Shown here in pieces: positions 17,487-26,190 of a stretch of DNA of 55,346 nucleotides (positions are counted from its first letter, which is position 1; each line of letters opens with the position of its first letter). The stretch is from the NCBI RefSeq assembly GCF_026183675.1, contig NZ_JAPIVK010000031.1:1-55346 (forward strand), given 5' to 3'. The position numbers and the translations under genes are program-made. The DNA comes from Microbulbifer halophilus (GTDB taxonomy: Bacteria; Pseudomonadota; Gammaproteobacteria; Pseudomonadales; Cellvibrionaceae). The notes under the pieces are model-generated. The model saw only the letters and a program-made list of their open reading frames with translations. It searched no databases and was not told the origin of the DNA.

Positions 17487-18059
17487 CTATCCCGTTTTTT
17501 TTCTGGCCCGATGCGCAGCCGCTTTCATTCTGTTTCCGCAAGAGGCCATGCTACACCAGCGGCGGCGATGAGATTTCGTTTGATCGTGAAACAGCAGGAT
17601 GCAGTCAGGGGCCTCACACTCTTTCACGAGCTGCAAATCTTCCTCAGTAAGCAACTGGACCAGGGCCCACGCTACAGGCTGTAACAGACTCTCACTCTCC
17701 ATGTTGCGCTTATACACTTTTTTCACAAACACAGCCTCAGCTGGCTCCCATTCGATTTTCTCCATGGGGCAACCCCGTTCCAGCACATGATTGACCACTG
17801 CGGGATCCGCGGCCCGGCCCTGTTTTGCCAAGATGATCAGATCCCTCATGTTTTCACGCAATTCCCGGGCAAGTGTGACTATCCCCGCCGGAGGGTTTCC
17901 AGGATTTTCCGACAACACGCCCGCCCGTTGAAGCCACGCGAGGACGCTGCCGTCGTCATCCAGGCACTCCCGGCGCTCAGCCCCTACGCCAAACTGCGTG
18001 TTGATGAAATCGACTGCGAGATTGCTTGCGATAAACGGTGGCATAGTTTTTGACGACAT
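17487..18059 (-). CDS. ABATE/CGNR zinc-finger regulator
   Basis: A 190-residue protein with an N-terminal ABATE domain (residues 1-130, beginning PPFIASNLAVDFINT) and a C-terminal CGNR zinc finger: CEAPDCILLFHD, then WCSMASCGNRMKAAAHRARKK. The four Cys (two CxxxxC-type pairs) and the CGNR motif define the zf-CGNR family, stress-linked DNA-binding regulators in many bacteria. Starts at ATG 18059. It is divergent from the alpha/beta hydrolase at 18152, and the 92 bp gap holds two copies of a candidate operator (18066-18138), so it probably controls both itself and the hydrolase. Confidence 0.88.
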   Translation of the reverse strand: MSSKTMPPFIASNLAVDFINTQFGVGAERRECLDDDGSVLAWLQRAGVLSENPGNPPAGIVTLARELRENMRDLIILAKQGRAADPAVVNHVLERGCPMEKIEWEPAEAVFVKKVYKRNMESESLLQPVAWALVQLLTEEDLQLVKECEAPDCILLFHDQTKSHRRRWCSMASCGNRMKAAAHRARKKTG

Positions 18060-18065
18060 ACCCAG

Positions 18066-18138
18066 TAACCTTTAATTCGACCATTGACAGGTTACCCCTA
18101 TTTCGCATAACCTTCAATAACACTCATTACCGGTTACC
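18066..18138. promoter_or_regulatory. Two direct copies of a palindromic operator-like element
   Basis: Two 31-bp elements, at 18066-18096 and 18108-18138, share both ends exactly (TAACCTT at the left, GGTTACC at the right) and several inner bases. In each, TAACC and GGTTA are inverted repeats separated by 21 bases. The copies are 42 bp apart start to start, four helical turns. The second ends 13 bp before the hydrolase ATG. They fill the divergent control region and are the natural binding sites for the CGNR regulator. Confidence 0.65.
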
Positions 18139-18151
18139 GAGGAACTGAACC

Positions 18152-19045
18152 ATGGCATCTGACGTTTCCCCATCGACAACGCCGCAGGTCCACTATCGCT
18201 TCGAGAAAGTGGGCGATGTAAACATCTTCTATCGTGAAGCGGGTGATCCGGCGGCGCCGACCGTTCTGCTGCTGCACGGATTCGCCGCCTCCTCGTACAT
18301 GTGGCGCGATGTCATTAAAGCGCTGGCAGACGGGTATCACGTGATCGCTCCGGATTTGCCGGCCTTTGGCTTCACCGAATCACCTGAGCACGGCAGGTAT
18401 GACTATACATTCGCCAGTCTCGCAAAGACGGTCGATCGATTTACTGACCAGTTGAAGCTCGACCGCTACGCAATTGGCGTTCACGACTACGGCGCGCCTG
18501 TTGGATGGCGCTTGGCTTTGGCCCATCCATCCAGAGTCACGGCCATCATTTCGCAAAATGGTAATGCGTACGAGGAAGGTCTCTCGAAAGGGTGGGAACC
18601 CATCCAGAAATATTGGAACAACCCTACGCAAGAGAACCGGGACGCCCTTAGCGACTTCCCGACGCCGGAATCCATTAAATGGCAGTATGTGGAGGGGGTA
18701 AACGATACGAGTGCTGTCGCACCAGACGCCTATACGCTGGAAGGGGCCCAAGTATCCCAGCCCGGTATGGCGGATATTCAGCTCGACTTATTGCTGGATT
18801 ACGCGACCAATGTCGAAAAATATCCTGAGTTCCAGGCCTATTTTCGCAAGCACCAACCGCCATTGCTCGCTGTGTGGGGGAAACACGATCCGTTTTTCCT
18901 TCCGCCCGGTGCCGAGGCATGGAAACGGGATATTCCCCGAGCGGACATTCGCTTTTACGACACGGGGCACTTCGCATTGGAAACCCATGGCGACGTGATC
19001 ATCCCTGCTATTCGTGAATTCCTGGATGCCAATGTAAAAGAGTGA
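18152..19045 (+). CDS. Haloalkane/haloacetate-dehalogenase-like alpha/beta hydrolase
   Basis: A 297-residue alpha/beta hydrolase. LLLHGFAASSYMWRD (residues 39-53) gives the oxyanion HG motif, and GVHDYGAPVGWRLA places nucleophile Asp112, typical of dehalogenases and epoxide hydrolases. WGKHDPFF holds the late acidic residue and DTGHFALETH the catalytic His. A cap lies about residues 135-215. Related proteins are often found under CGNR or TetR/LysR regulators in Burkholderia and pseudomonads. ATG 18152 has GAGGA upstream. The start of the gene overlaps the second operator's downstream edge. Substrate unknown; halide release has to be tested. Confidence 0.85.
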   Translation: MASDVSPSTTPQVHYRFEKVGDVNIFYREAGDPAAPTVLLLHGFAASSYMWRDVIKALADGYHVIAPDLPAFGFTESPEHGRYDYTFASLAKTVDRFTDQLKLDRYAIGVHDYGAPVGWRLALAHPSRVTAIISQNGNAYEEGLSKGWEPIQKYWNNPTQENRDALSDFPTPESIKWQYVEGVNDTSAVAPDAYTLEGAQVSQPGMADIQLDLLLDYATNVEKYPEFQAYFRKHQPPLLAVWGKHDPFFLPPGAEAWKRDIPRADIRFYDTGHFALETHGDVIIPAIREFLDANVKE

Positions 19046-19257
19046 ATCGGTTTAAGGGTTAGCGCCTGCGGGCTACGCTCGGAGTGTCCAGGCTGCCCCT
19101 TCCCGTTGCGGCTGCTCGGCAGCATCACCGTCTATGGCCTCAGTGAGGCTGTGTTTGACCATATATCCTCGGACTGTTCGGCGATCATGGCCTCGACCCG
19201 GGCGCCATCGCGCGATGGAGCGACGATGGCGCAAAGTCCTCACTGTCCGTCGGTGCC

Positions 19258-19425
19258 TCAGGCGAAGTTGGCTACGGTTTCGGGAAACGGGGTGGTCGCT
19301 CGTCCGATAAGCCGGGAGAGGCCTGTGTCATCATGGAGCATCGCCTCCTTCGCCGCACCGGCATCGATATCCGACAGGACCATCGCGTGCTGGGCAGGAA
19401 AGCCCGCCTTCAGCAGCGTCGCCTG
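19258..19425 (-). pseudogene. 3' fragment of NAD(P)-dependent SDR/NmrA-type oxidoreductase
   Basis: The last 55 codons of a minus-strand frame read QATLLKAGFPAQHAMVLSDI, then a segment with DDTGLSRLIGRATTPFPETV and a stop at 19258. This matches the C-terminus of atypical SDR/NmrA-like NAD(P)H-binding reductases (the 'DSGDLxRLIGRPTTPL' tail). The upstream codons are unrelated: the N-terminal Rossmann part is missing and the sequence abuts an oppositely oriented fragment at about 19430. Confidence 0.6.
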
Positions 19426-19437
19426 GACAAAAACGAG

Positions 19438-19602
19438 CAGCTCGGCGACCCAGACAAGGCCGCAACAGCCATGCTGGAGATCATCGAATGCGATACGCCA
19501 CCTGCAGGCAGTGATGCGCTCAAGCAGGTGCACGATCGTTTGTCCGCCATGAAACAGAAAATTGATGCCTGGGAATTCCTGACGGTCTCGACTGATGGTT
19601 AA
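19438..19602 (+). pseudogene. 3' fragment of a short-chain dehydrogenase
   Basis: From about 19438 the plus strand reads QLGDPDKAATAMLEIIECDT, then SDALKQVHDRLSAMKQKIDA, WEFLTVSTDG and stop. This is the C-terminus of the SDR group that normally ends in 'GDPxKAAxAL...GSDAL...EIDAWExxTRSTDF'. The normal 'PPxHLLLG' before SDAL is shortened to PPAG. No SDR Rossmann fold or catalytic YxxxK precedes it; the frame before 19438 is the complement of the other fragment. Confidence 0.62.
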
Positions 19603-19812
19603 CCAGGCGGCTTTCGGGGACTGCACTCGTGCACCAGTTGATGTTGTTGCACCGCCATAGGATCGCGCCGGTCCAGCAGTTTGATCAGGCGATGCTCTGC
19701 AGCAGGTGCAGTTCGACACCAGCGTGGTGGTGCGGGTGCCGCTGGCATGCTTTGCGGATAGCGGTTGACCGCGCCGATCGGGGGCAGGCCATTCCCGTAA
19801 TACATACAGCAA

Positions 19813-20069
19813 CTACACGCCCCCAAGCCCGCGCACATGCGCAATCAAAACCCTTAACTTTGGCGTAACCGACCGCCGGCCCGGGGAATACAGACAGAAG
19901 CCGGCAAAAGGCGGCAGCCAGCCGTCGAACAGGGTGACCAGCTCGCCGCACTCGATATAGGCATAACGGTCTTCTCCATGCCGAAGGTGATGCCGCCACC
20001 GCCCAGTGAGGTGCGGATCATCAACAGCATGTCGTTGGTGGTCACCTGCGGTTCCACTGCATGGACCAC
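19813..20069 (-). pseudogene. Frameshifted LysR substrate-binding domain remnant
   Basis: Two minus-strand frames join near 19957. The first reads NDMLLMIRTSLGGGGITFGM; the second continues as ECGELVTLFDGWLPPFAGFC and ends with LYSPGRRSVTPKLRVLIAHV plus a few residues. Together they match the end of a LysR substrate-binding domain (the common 'GELVxLLDGWxPPFPGFxLYYPxRR' tail). The DNA-binding domain is gone, so this is a decayed regulator, probably once paired with one of the SDR genes nearby. Confidence 0.68.
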
Positions 20070-20280
20070 CAGCTACCTGTGCCGCCGGTGGTTTACCCGA
20101 CCAATCCGGCCCGGCCACATTGCAGATTCTTCTCTGACAGCAGGAAAGCAATACCTGCGAGTAGGAAGCTCACGCCCTCTGGATTGTGGCTTCCCATTTT
20201 TTGGGTTAGAGATCGAACCATGAAGGACATCCTGAAAAGGCACCCGGCACTCATTGGCGCCCTTGTAGCAGCATAGTGAA

Positions 20281-21035
20281 TTTGGTCACCTGATCTTCGT
20301 TGAGAGTGATAATACCACTCAAAGTCAGTCAGCCAAACTCACCATGTCACTACAAAGCATCGATAACACTCATAATGATATAAATATCAGAAACCCATAA
20401 TAAAAAACTATCGATTCAATATAAGAAATGCACTCCATATTTGGCGCTTAAAAAATCCTCATGGCGTTAAAAAACCAAAATTACTATACCAGATTCCAAG
20501 CCATGTAAGGCTCACCATGATGTATTTATCGATCTTTAATGACACCTATTCACTCTCTCATCATCCAATCTGTGCACTCAGTCATACCGCGCCTATCACT
20601 TTATCATCCATAATTTCTGGAAAGCGTTGTCATCAAGTGCTAGCATGTTTTCAACTATAACTCGTAACCTGAAAGCACAACCAAAGAAACCCAAAGTCCG
20701 TACCAGTAATTTAATACGCTCTTTTTCACCCCACTCTCCTGAACCTTTGGTGCGGGCATCCTATGAATATATAAAAATTCTCAAACTACTCACCCTATCC
20801 ACTACTTCCTCAGGCACACCGGATTCTCCATAAATGAGATCAAGAGTAACCGCAAGCCATAAGAACCAGCAGAAACCTACACATTCATAACAATTTTATT
20901 CCGGCGGCTAACGCAACCAAATGTGACAGGATTATATTGGCCGCGAATCATGGGCATATACATGGATCGCACCACGAAAAAGTTCGCGCTTCATGTTTGC
21001 AGTCTGTAAAGCAATAAAAAGAAGGAAGGAACCAA
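20281..21035. other. AT-rich gene desert
   Basis: About 750 bases of clearly lower GC than the rest of the window, with many stops in all frames and no ORF of coding character. Toward the end it must hold the promoter of the serine protease gene, which has GGAAGGAA before its ATG. No RNA gene, repeat or phage feature could be identified. Confidence 0.5.
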
Positions 21036-23300
21036 ATGATCACACCAGTAAATTTAACAGAAAGAATTTTTCTAAAAGCATCGACAGGAACAAGGCGGCT
21101 GTTGACTTGGCTATCCCTCATCCTGCTGAGCTTTCAGGTCGCGGCAAGTCAAATAGACTCCGAAAAATCAAAAGACAGCAATGTTATCGACAAGTTCACC
21201 CCGGAACTTGTCAAAAATATAGAAGGTGAAGCGGGGTTGAAGCTCTCCGAAAAGCTGACACCACAACTCATCAAGGTCGCTTCAAAAGTCAACTTCCCCG
21301 CAGAGATCAGTAGCGGTTCTCCAAACCCACTTGGCACCATCGAGCAGGACAAACGCAGAATCATCATACGGAAAGATGGTGCCAGCTTTATCAAGGTGCA
21401 CTTCAGTCAGTTTGACATTCCGCCTGGTGGCTATGTCCAGGTTCGCAGCATCGACGGAAGCCAAATACACCATTATGGCAGTGCATCCGAGTCTCTGAAA
21501 ACGACCGACCTGCAATCAGGTGACGACGGGCTCAATGCTTTCTCTTCCCTTTCAATCATCGGTGATACCGCTATCGTCGAGTATTTTCCCGGCAGCAGCG
21601 TTGGCTCAGGCTATAAAATCGAGATTGACCATATCATGCAGGGCTTTACCGACGCTGAAATCGAAGAAGCTATCCAGAACAGCCTGACGGACAATGTCGG
21701 TCCTTCATCGACCTGTGGTGTTAACGAACGCAGGGATGTTCAATGCTGGGCGGATTCCTATCCGACCGAGTTCGAGCGGTCCCGCCCGGTAGCCAGGCTG
21801 TTGATCGCCGGCTCCAGTTTATGTACTGCCTGGCGTGTCGGTAGTGACAACCACATGTTCACCAATAATCATTGTGTTGACAACCAGTCCGACCTATCCA
21901 ACACAGAGGTCTGGTTCAACTATCAGCGCACAAGCTGCGGCGGCAGCACCAACGAGCCGACCACTATCGTGACCGGCCAGGACCTGCTTAAAACCGATTA
22001 TACGCTGGACTACACCCTGTTCACGGTGAGCGATTTCAGCAACATTGAAAGCTTCGGTCATTTTGGCCTGGATGTGCGCGATGCGCTTGACCAGGAACAA
22101 ATCTATATTCCACAACACGGTTCCGGCAACCCGAAGGAACTGGCTATCGAAAGCGATCAGAACACCGGCGGTGTTTGTCGTATAGATGACGTCCTCGCGG
22201 ATGGTCGCGGAACTGATACGGATATGGGGTATTACTGCGACACCATCGGCGGAAGCTCCGGCTCGCCGGTTCTCGCAACTTCGAGCAATCGAGTCCTGGC
22301 GCTACACCATTTTGGCGGTTGCACCAATCAGGGGGTTCGAGTCGCCGACATATGGCCGCAAGTGTCGAGTTACTTCGGCGGCACTATCCCATCGGGGGAC
22401 AATGAAAATCCGTCGGGCGAGCCCAGCGCCAACTTCAGCTACAACGCAGACCAGTTAAATGTCGCTTTCAGTGATCAGAGTACTGACTCCGACGGCAGCA
22501 TTGCGAGCCATGCCTGGGACTTTGGCGATGGCAATTCTTCCACCGTGCAAAATCCAAGTCATAGCTACGCAGCCCCCGGCTCTTACAATGTTAGCTTGAC
22601 TGTAACCGATAGCGACGGCTTGAGTGACAGCGTCACTAAAAGTATCCAGGTATCGGATGCGGCAGAGGGGCAGTTGCTTAACGGTGTGCCGGTGACCAGT
22701 TTAAGCGGTAACCAGGGCAACACTCTGCACTACTGGATTGATGTGCCATCCGATGCCCAAAACCTCTCCGTCAATATCAGCGGTGGCACCGGCGACGCTG
22801 ACCTCTATGTCAGGTTTGGCGCTGAACCGACTACCAGTACTTACGATTGCCGACCCTATGAGAGCGGAAACGAGGAGACCTGCAATATCAGCCCGACACA
22901 GGCAGGAACCTACTACGTGATGGTCCGGGCTTACAATAATTTCTCGGGTGTGGATTTGGTAGCGGACTACGACTCGACCACCGGTGGTGACGATGGTTTC
23001 GAAGAGACCAACGTTTCCGCAGATGAGGGAGAGTGGCGGCATTACTCGCTTGAAGTTTCGGAAGGTGCGAGCGAGCTCAACGCCGTTATTACCGGCGGCA
23101 CTGGAGACGCCGACTTATATGTTCGATATGGCAGCGAACCGACTACAAGTAGTTATGACTGTCGCCCCTATGAATGGGGGAACGAAGAGACCTGCACTAT
23201 CAGCAACCCGCAGGCCGGTACCTGGTACATTAGTGCCAGAGCGTACGATGCGTTCTCTGGTTTGACGGTGAAAGGTGAGTCGATAAACGCCGATCCTTAA
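21036..23300 (+). CDS. Secreted trypsin-like serine protease with PKD and two PPC domains
   Basis: A 754-residue exoprotease. A signal segment (about 20-38, RRLLTWLSLILLSFQVAASQ) is followed by a propeptide-like region to about 225. The protease domain (about 228-450) has the triad H279 in TNNHC, D325 in LDYTLF and S408 in GGSSGSPVL, with a Cys-rich pattern like lysyl-endopeptidase-type proteases. A PKD domain (about 463-545; AWDFGDGNSST) follows, then two pre-peptidase C-terminal domains, each with GGTGDADLYVR and a CRPY..GNEETC disulphide pair. PKD/PPC modules typically aid substrate binding or secretion by type II systems. ATG 21036 has a good ribosome site. GC is lower than the neighbours. 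Confidence 0.92.
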   Translation: MITPVNLTERIFLKASTGTRRLLTWLSLILLSFQVAASQIDSEKSKDSNVIDKFTPELVKNIEGEAGLKLSEKLTPQLIKVASKVNFPAEISSGSPNPLGTIEQDKRRIIIRKDGASFIKVHFSQFDIPPGGYVQVRSIDGSQIHHYGSASESLKTTDLQSGDDGLNAFSSLSIIGDTAIVEYFPGSSVGSGYKIEIDHIMQGFTDAEIEEAIQNSLTDNVGPSSTCGVNERRDVQCWADSYPTEFERSRPVARLLIAGSSLCTAWRVGSDNHMFTNNHCVDNQSDLSNTEVWFNYQRTSCGGSTNEPTTIVTGQDLLKTDYTLDYTLFTVSDFSNIESFGHFGLDVRDALDQEQIYIPQHGSGNPKELAIESDQNTGGVCRIDDVLADGRGTDTDMGYYCDTIGGSSGSPVLATSSNRVLALHHFGGCTNQGVRVADIWPQVSSYFGGTIPSGDNENPSGEPSANFSYNADQLNVAFSDQSTDSDGSIASHAWDFGDGNSSTVQNPSHSYAAPGSYNVSLTVTDSDGLSDSVTKSIQVSDAAEGQLLNGVPVTSLSGNQGNTLHYWIDVPSDAQNLSVNISGGTGDADLYVRFGAEPTTSTYDCRPYESGNEETCNISPTQAGTYYVMVRAYNNFSGVDLVADYDSTTGGDDGFEETNVSADEGEWRHYSLEVSEGASELNAVITGGTGDADLYVRYGSEPTTSSYDCRPYEWGNEETCTISNPQAGTWYISARAYDAFSGLTVKGESINADP

Positions 23301-23336
23301 CCGAAAAAACACCCTGTCTTATTAAAGTGGACCCAG

Positions 23337-23382
23337 GGAACCTCCGGGTAAGCACCACACCGTGGACTTGCCCAGAGGTTCC
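23337..23382. terminator. Long hairpin downstream of the protease gene
   Basis: GGAACCTCCGGGTAAG (23337-23352) pairs with CTTGCCCAGAGGTTCC (23367-23382): 16 bp with one mismatch and one G-T pair. The loop can itself form a short CCAC/GTGG stem. No T-run follows beyond TT. It may end the protease transcript or be a small mobile palindrome; it precedes the next gene by 150 bp. Confidence 0.5.
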
Positions 23383-23531
23383 TTACCTGCATGCGGCGTG
23401 TCATCGACGCTTCTCATTCTTACCGGCATGACTATCCGGGCCCCGTAACCCTCCCTCCCGAACTTGACGCCCGCTGGCTTGCGCAGCATTCTTCCTCAGG
23501 CATTCCCCAAAGGGATTCAAGGCAGGAAGCG

Positions 23532-25085
23532 ATGAACGAAAACGAACTGGAAACCCTGTGCCGGGCAGTCGAGGCCGGCGAAGACGATATCGAGGCGAAG
23601 CTGGGCGCCCTGGAAAGCCGCTGCCTGGTGGACAAACGCGGGCGGACAGTCTTCGACGTGGCCATTGAGAGCTACAACCTCGCCGCCATCGAATACCTGT
23701 GTCAGGACCGGCAGGCGCTTATGTTTGCGGCACCCGCGGATAACGCCCTCCGCGATCCGGTCCGGCACAGTGCCGCCATGCAGGGTATCGAATACCCGAT
23801 CACCGGAATCGAACAGCACCTGGCCGACAGCTTCGGCCCCGACCTGGGCTACAACCGCACCCCACTTCTGACCGCCTGCCGCCTGGGCAACGGCCCGGCC
23901 ATGGATCGCCTGCTGCGCGCCGGGGCCAAGGTTGCAGACAGGGATCTGCTGGGACTGACAGCGCCGGAACTGGCGTTCTACAGCGGCGGTGAAGAGGGCC
24001 TCGAGCGGTTTATCGGGGCCTGTCGGGCGGCGGGAACAAAACCCTTCAGCCTGGGCCAGCAGCTGCTGCGCGACCTGCTGCCCTTTCCCACTCTACTGGA
24101 CGCCCTGCTCGGCATTGCCAAACCCGCTGCGCCGGCGAAAAAGCTGCTTTTCATCTACCACTGCGCGCGGCTGGACCGGTCCGCCGTTGGGGCCCTGCTG
24201 GCCGATGGAATGGATGTGAACAAAGCGGTGACCGCTTCGCTCAATCCCCTGGCCCAGGTCTGCACCTCGCAACTGCTGTGGGAGGACGACCTGCCGGACT
24301 CCGATTACTACGCCTACCACCTGAAGAAGCACTGGGGGCCGGCCGGCTCCCACTCCATCTCGGTGGACAACAGCCGCATCAATGAAGACGGTTCCAACCT
24401 GCACCGGCTGATGGCCGAGGCGGAGCGCGAGCGCCGGGCGTTGCTGGCCCGGGCGTGCGCCCTGTCCCTGACGCAGGAGGAGCAGGCGTCGTTGATGGCC
24501 CGGCGCTGTGCCCTGCTGGACCTGCTGCTGGACGCCGGGCTGGATCTGGACAGGGCGCGCGACAAACTGGATGAGGATTTTTTCGACGAGCTGGACGAGA
24601 TGGGGCTGGGCGAACTGAACCGACACCTCGCCCGACGCGGTACATCCGCGCAGGAAACCGAAAAGACCGGCGACACCGAGCCGCTCGACATTACCCACTG
24701 GGAACTCTCCGGCGAGACACTGCTGTCCGCCGCCCTACTGCCCCTGGAGGGTGCCGCCGGGCTTATCCGGATCGCCGTCAGCAATCCCTACGGCCGCATC
24801 GGCGACGCGACGCTGGCCCTGCGCCCACTGGATGAGGACGGCTCGCCGACAGACGGCTGGACGGAACTATTGTGCACCGGCGAGAGCCTGGACATCGACG
24901 GCGAAGCCGTCGACCCGCACACCCTGGACGAGCCGGTGTACGGCGAGGCGCCCTGGGAGGCCCGCTATGAACTGCCCCTGACCCGGGACACACATGTGGA
25001 CCAGCTCCAGATACGGATCGCGTGTGACCAGGATCAAACGTTGAACGGCGTACTCGACGCCTGGAGCCCGAAAGAGAAGGCCTGA
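23532..25085 (+). CDS. Ankyrin-repeat-like protein of unknown function
   Basis: About 517 residues from ATG 23532, preceded by GGAAG; the frame is open from 23391 but that part is not coding-like. The N-terminal half carries ankyrin-like units, e.g. RTVFDVAIESYNLAAIEYLC and RTPLLTACRLGNGPAMDRLL followed by RAGAKVADRDLLGLTAPELA. The middle is helical and charged. The C-terminal 130 residues (WELSGETLLSAALLPLEGAAGLIRIAV onward) form a separate beta-rich domain that I do not recognise. No signal peptide. YrhK follows 21 bp later, so probably one operon. Ankyrin proteins mediate protein contacts; no specific role can be assigned. Confidence 0.72.
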   Translation: MNENELETLCRAVEAGEDDIEAKLGALESRCLVDKRGRTVFDVAIESYNLAAIEYLCQDRQALMFAAPADNALRDPVRHSAAMQGIEYPITGIEQHLADSFGPDLGYNRTPLLTACRLGNGPAMDRLLRAGAKVADRDLLGLTAPELAFYSGGEEGLERFIGACRAAGTKPFSLGQQLLRDLLPFPTLLDALLGIAKPAAPAKKLLFIYHCARLDRSAVGALLADGMDVNKAVTASLNPLAQVCTSQLLWEDDLPDSDYYAYHLKKHWGPAGSHSISVDNSRINEDGSNLHRLMAEAERERRALLARACALSLTQEEQASLMARRCALLDLLLDAGLDLDRARDKLDEDFFDELDEMGLGELNRHLARRGTSAQETEKTGDTEPLDITHWELSGETLLSAALLPLEGAAGLIRIAVSNPYGRIGDATLALRPLDEDGSPTDGWTELLCTGESLDIDGEAVDPHTLDEPVYGEAPWEARYELPLTRDTHVDQLQIRIACDQDQTLNGVLDAWSPKEKA

Positions 25086-25106
25086 ATAACCTGCCGGGAG
25101 GTCCGG

Positions 25107-25385
25107 ATGCCGGACGGAAAACAGATCGATACACCGCTCACTTTCACTATCGGCCGCGAGGAAGTCGTAATTCGCCGACGCTATGAGTTCGCCAGCATCG
25201 CCAACGACTTCCTGATCGCCATCTGGTTTCTCGCCGGCAGCATCCTGTTTCTCTACCCTGCCATGGAAAGCCTGGGCAGTTGGTTTTTTATTTTCGGCAG
25301 TGTGCAGTTTCTGGTTCGCCCCAGCATCCGCCTCGTCAGCCATATTCACCTGAAACGCCTTCCTACAAGCCAGTGGGAGAATTGA
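25107..25385 (+). CDS. YrhK-family membrane protein
   Basis: A 92-residue protein matching the YrhK domain: an N-terminal FTIGREEVVIRRRYEFASIA, then two transmembrane helices (about 35-53 and 58-72; ND.LIAIWFLAGSILFLYP and GSWFFIFGSVQFLVRPSIRL), and a conserved HLKRL close. GGGAGG precedes ATG 25107. It follows the ankyrin-like gene by 21 bp. Function of YrhK proteins is unknown. Confidence 0.85.
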   Translation: MPDGKQIDTPLTFTIGREEVVIRRRYEFASIANDFLIAIWFLAGSILFLYPAMESLGSWFFIFGSVQFLVRPSIRLVSHIHLKRLPTSQWEN

Positions 25386-25542
25386 GTGTGCAAGCCGGCC
25401 ACCTGTCATCGCTCGAACAGCCCCGGGTGGTGACGGAAGCCATGCTCCAGTATCTCGACAAAAACACCGAAAAGCAGACCGAAGACCAACATGCTCCGTC
25501 CAATCCGGGCTGAAGCAGACTGTATCGTTAAGGAGAACAAAT

Positions 25543-26190
25543 ATGGATGACCGGGAACTGGCCGCCCAGCTGCGCTGCCCCACTGGCACAGATGCAGCAG
25601 AAGTGGCAGGCAGGATGAACGAGGCCAATCGCGCCCTGAACCACAAATGTATCGACCTGCTGCAGCTCGCGGCTGCGGAGCGGATCCTGGAGATAGGGCC
25701 GGCCAACGGCGCCTTTGTCGCCGATATCGTGGGTGCGGCCGAGGGTATTGCCTATACCGGCCTGGACTGGTCCGCCGATATGGTGGCCGAGGCGCAGAGG
25801 AACAATAGCCGAGCCGTCTCTTCGGGGGCTGCACGGTTTCTCCGCGGCAGTTCCGACAACCTGCCCTTTGCCGAAGACCATTTCGACAAGATCCTGACGA
25901 TACACACCCTCTATTTCTGGGAGAATCCCGCCCGACACCTGGCGGAGATCCGCCGTACCCTGAAACCCCACGGGCGCTTCTGTATCGCCTTCGGGGACCG
26001 GGAGTTTATGCAGCAGCTGCCCTTCGTCCCCTTCGGCTTCCGCCTCTACCACGACACAGCGGGGCAGCAATTGCTGCGCGAGTCCGGTTTTGAGGTGCTG
26101 GACTGTCAGCAGCACCGGGAGACGGACGTCAGTAACACCGGCGAAGTGGTGGAAAAACTTATCAATATCGCCCTCTGCCAGCCAGAATAA
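25543..26190 (+). CDS. Class I SAM-dependent methyltransferase
   Basis: A 215-residue cytosolic methyltransferase. Motif I is ILEIGPANGAFVADIV (about residues 47-62), motif II the GLDWSADMVAEA acidic strand, and LPFAEDHFDKILTIHTLYFW the post-motif segment of the Methyltransf_11 family. AAGGAG lies before ATG 25543. Substrate cannot be inferred; the 'HTLYFWENPARHLAEIRRTLKPHG' segment is typical of small-molecule methyltransferases. Confidence 0.87.
   Translation: MDDRELAAQLRCPTGTDAAEVAGRMNEANRALNHKCIDLLQLAAAERILEIGPANGAFVADIVGAAEGIAYTGLDWSADMVAEAQRNNSRAVSSGAARFLRGSSDNLPFAEDHFDKILTIHTLYFWENPARHLAEIRRTLKPHGRFCIAFGDREFMQQLPFVPFGFRLYHDTAGQQLLRESGFEVLDCQQHRETDVSNTGEVVEKLINIALCQPE

Noticed and set aside
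19106..19552. 148-residue plus-strand open frame in the graveyard
   Set aside because: No similarity to any family; the same DNA holds recognisable SDR tails in other frames.
20627..20833. 68-residue open frame in the AT-rich desert
   Set aside because: No ribosome site, no homologue recognised, composition not coding-like.
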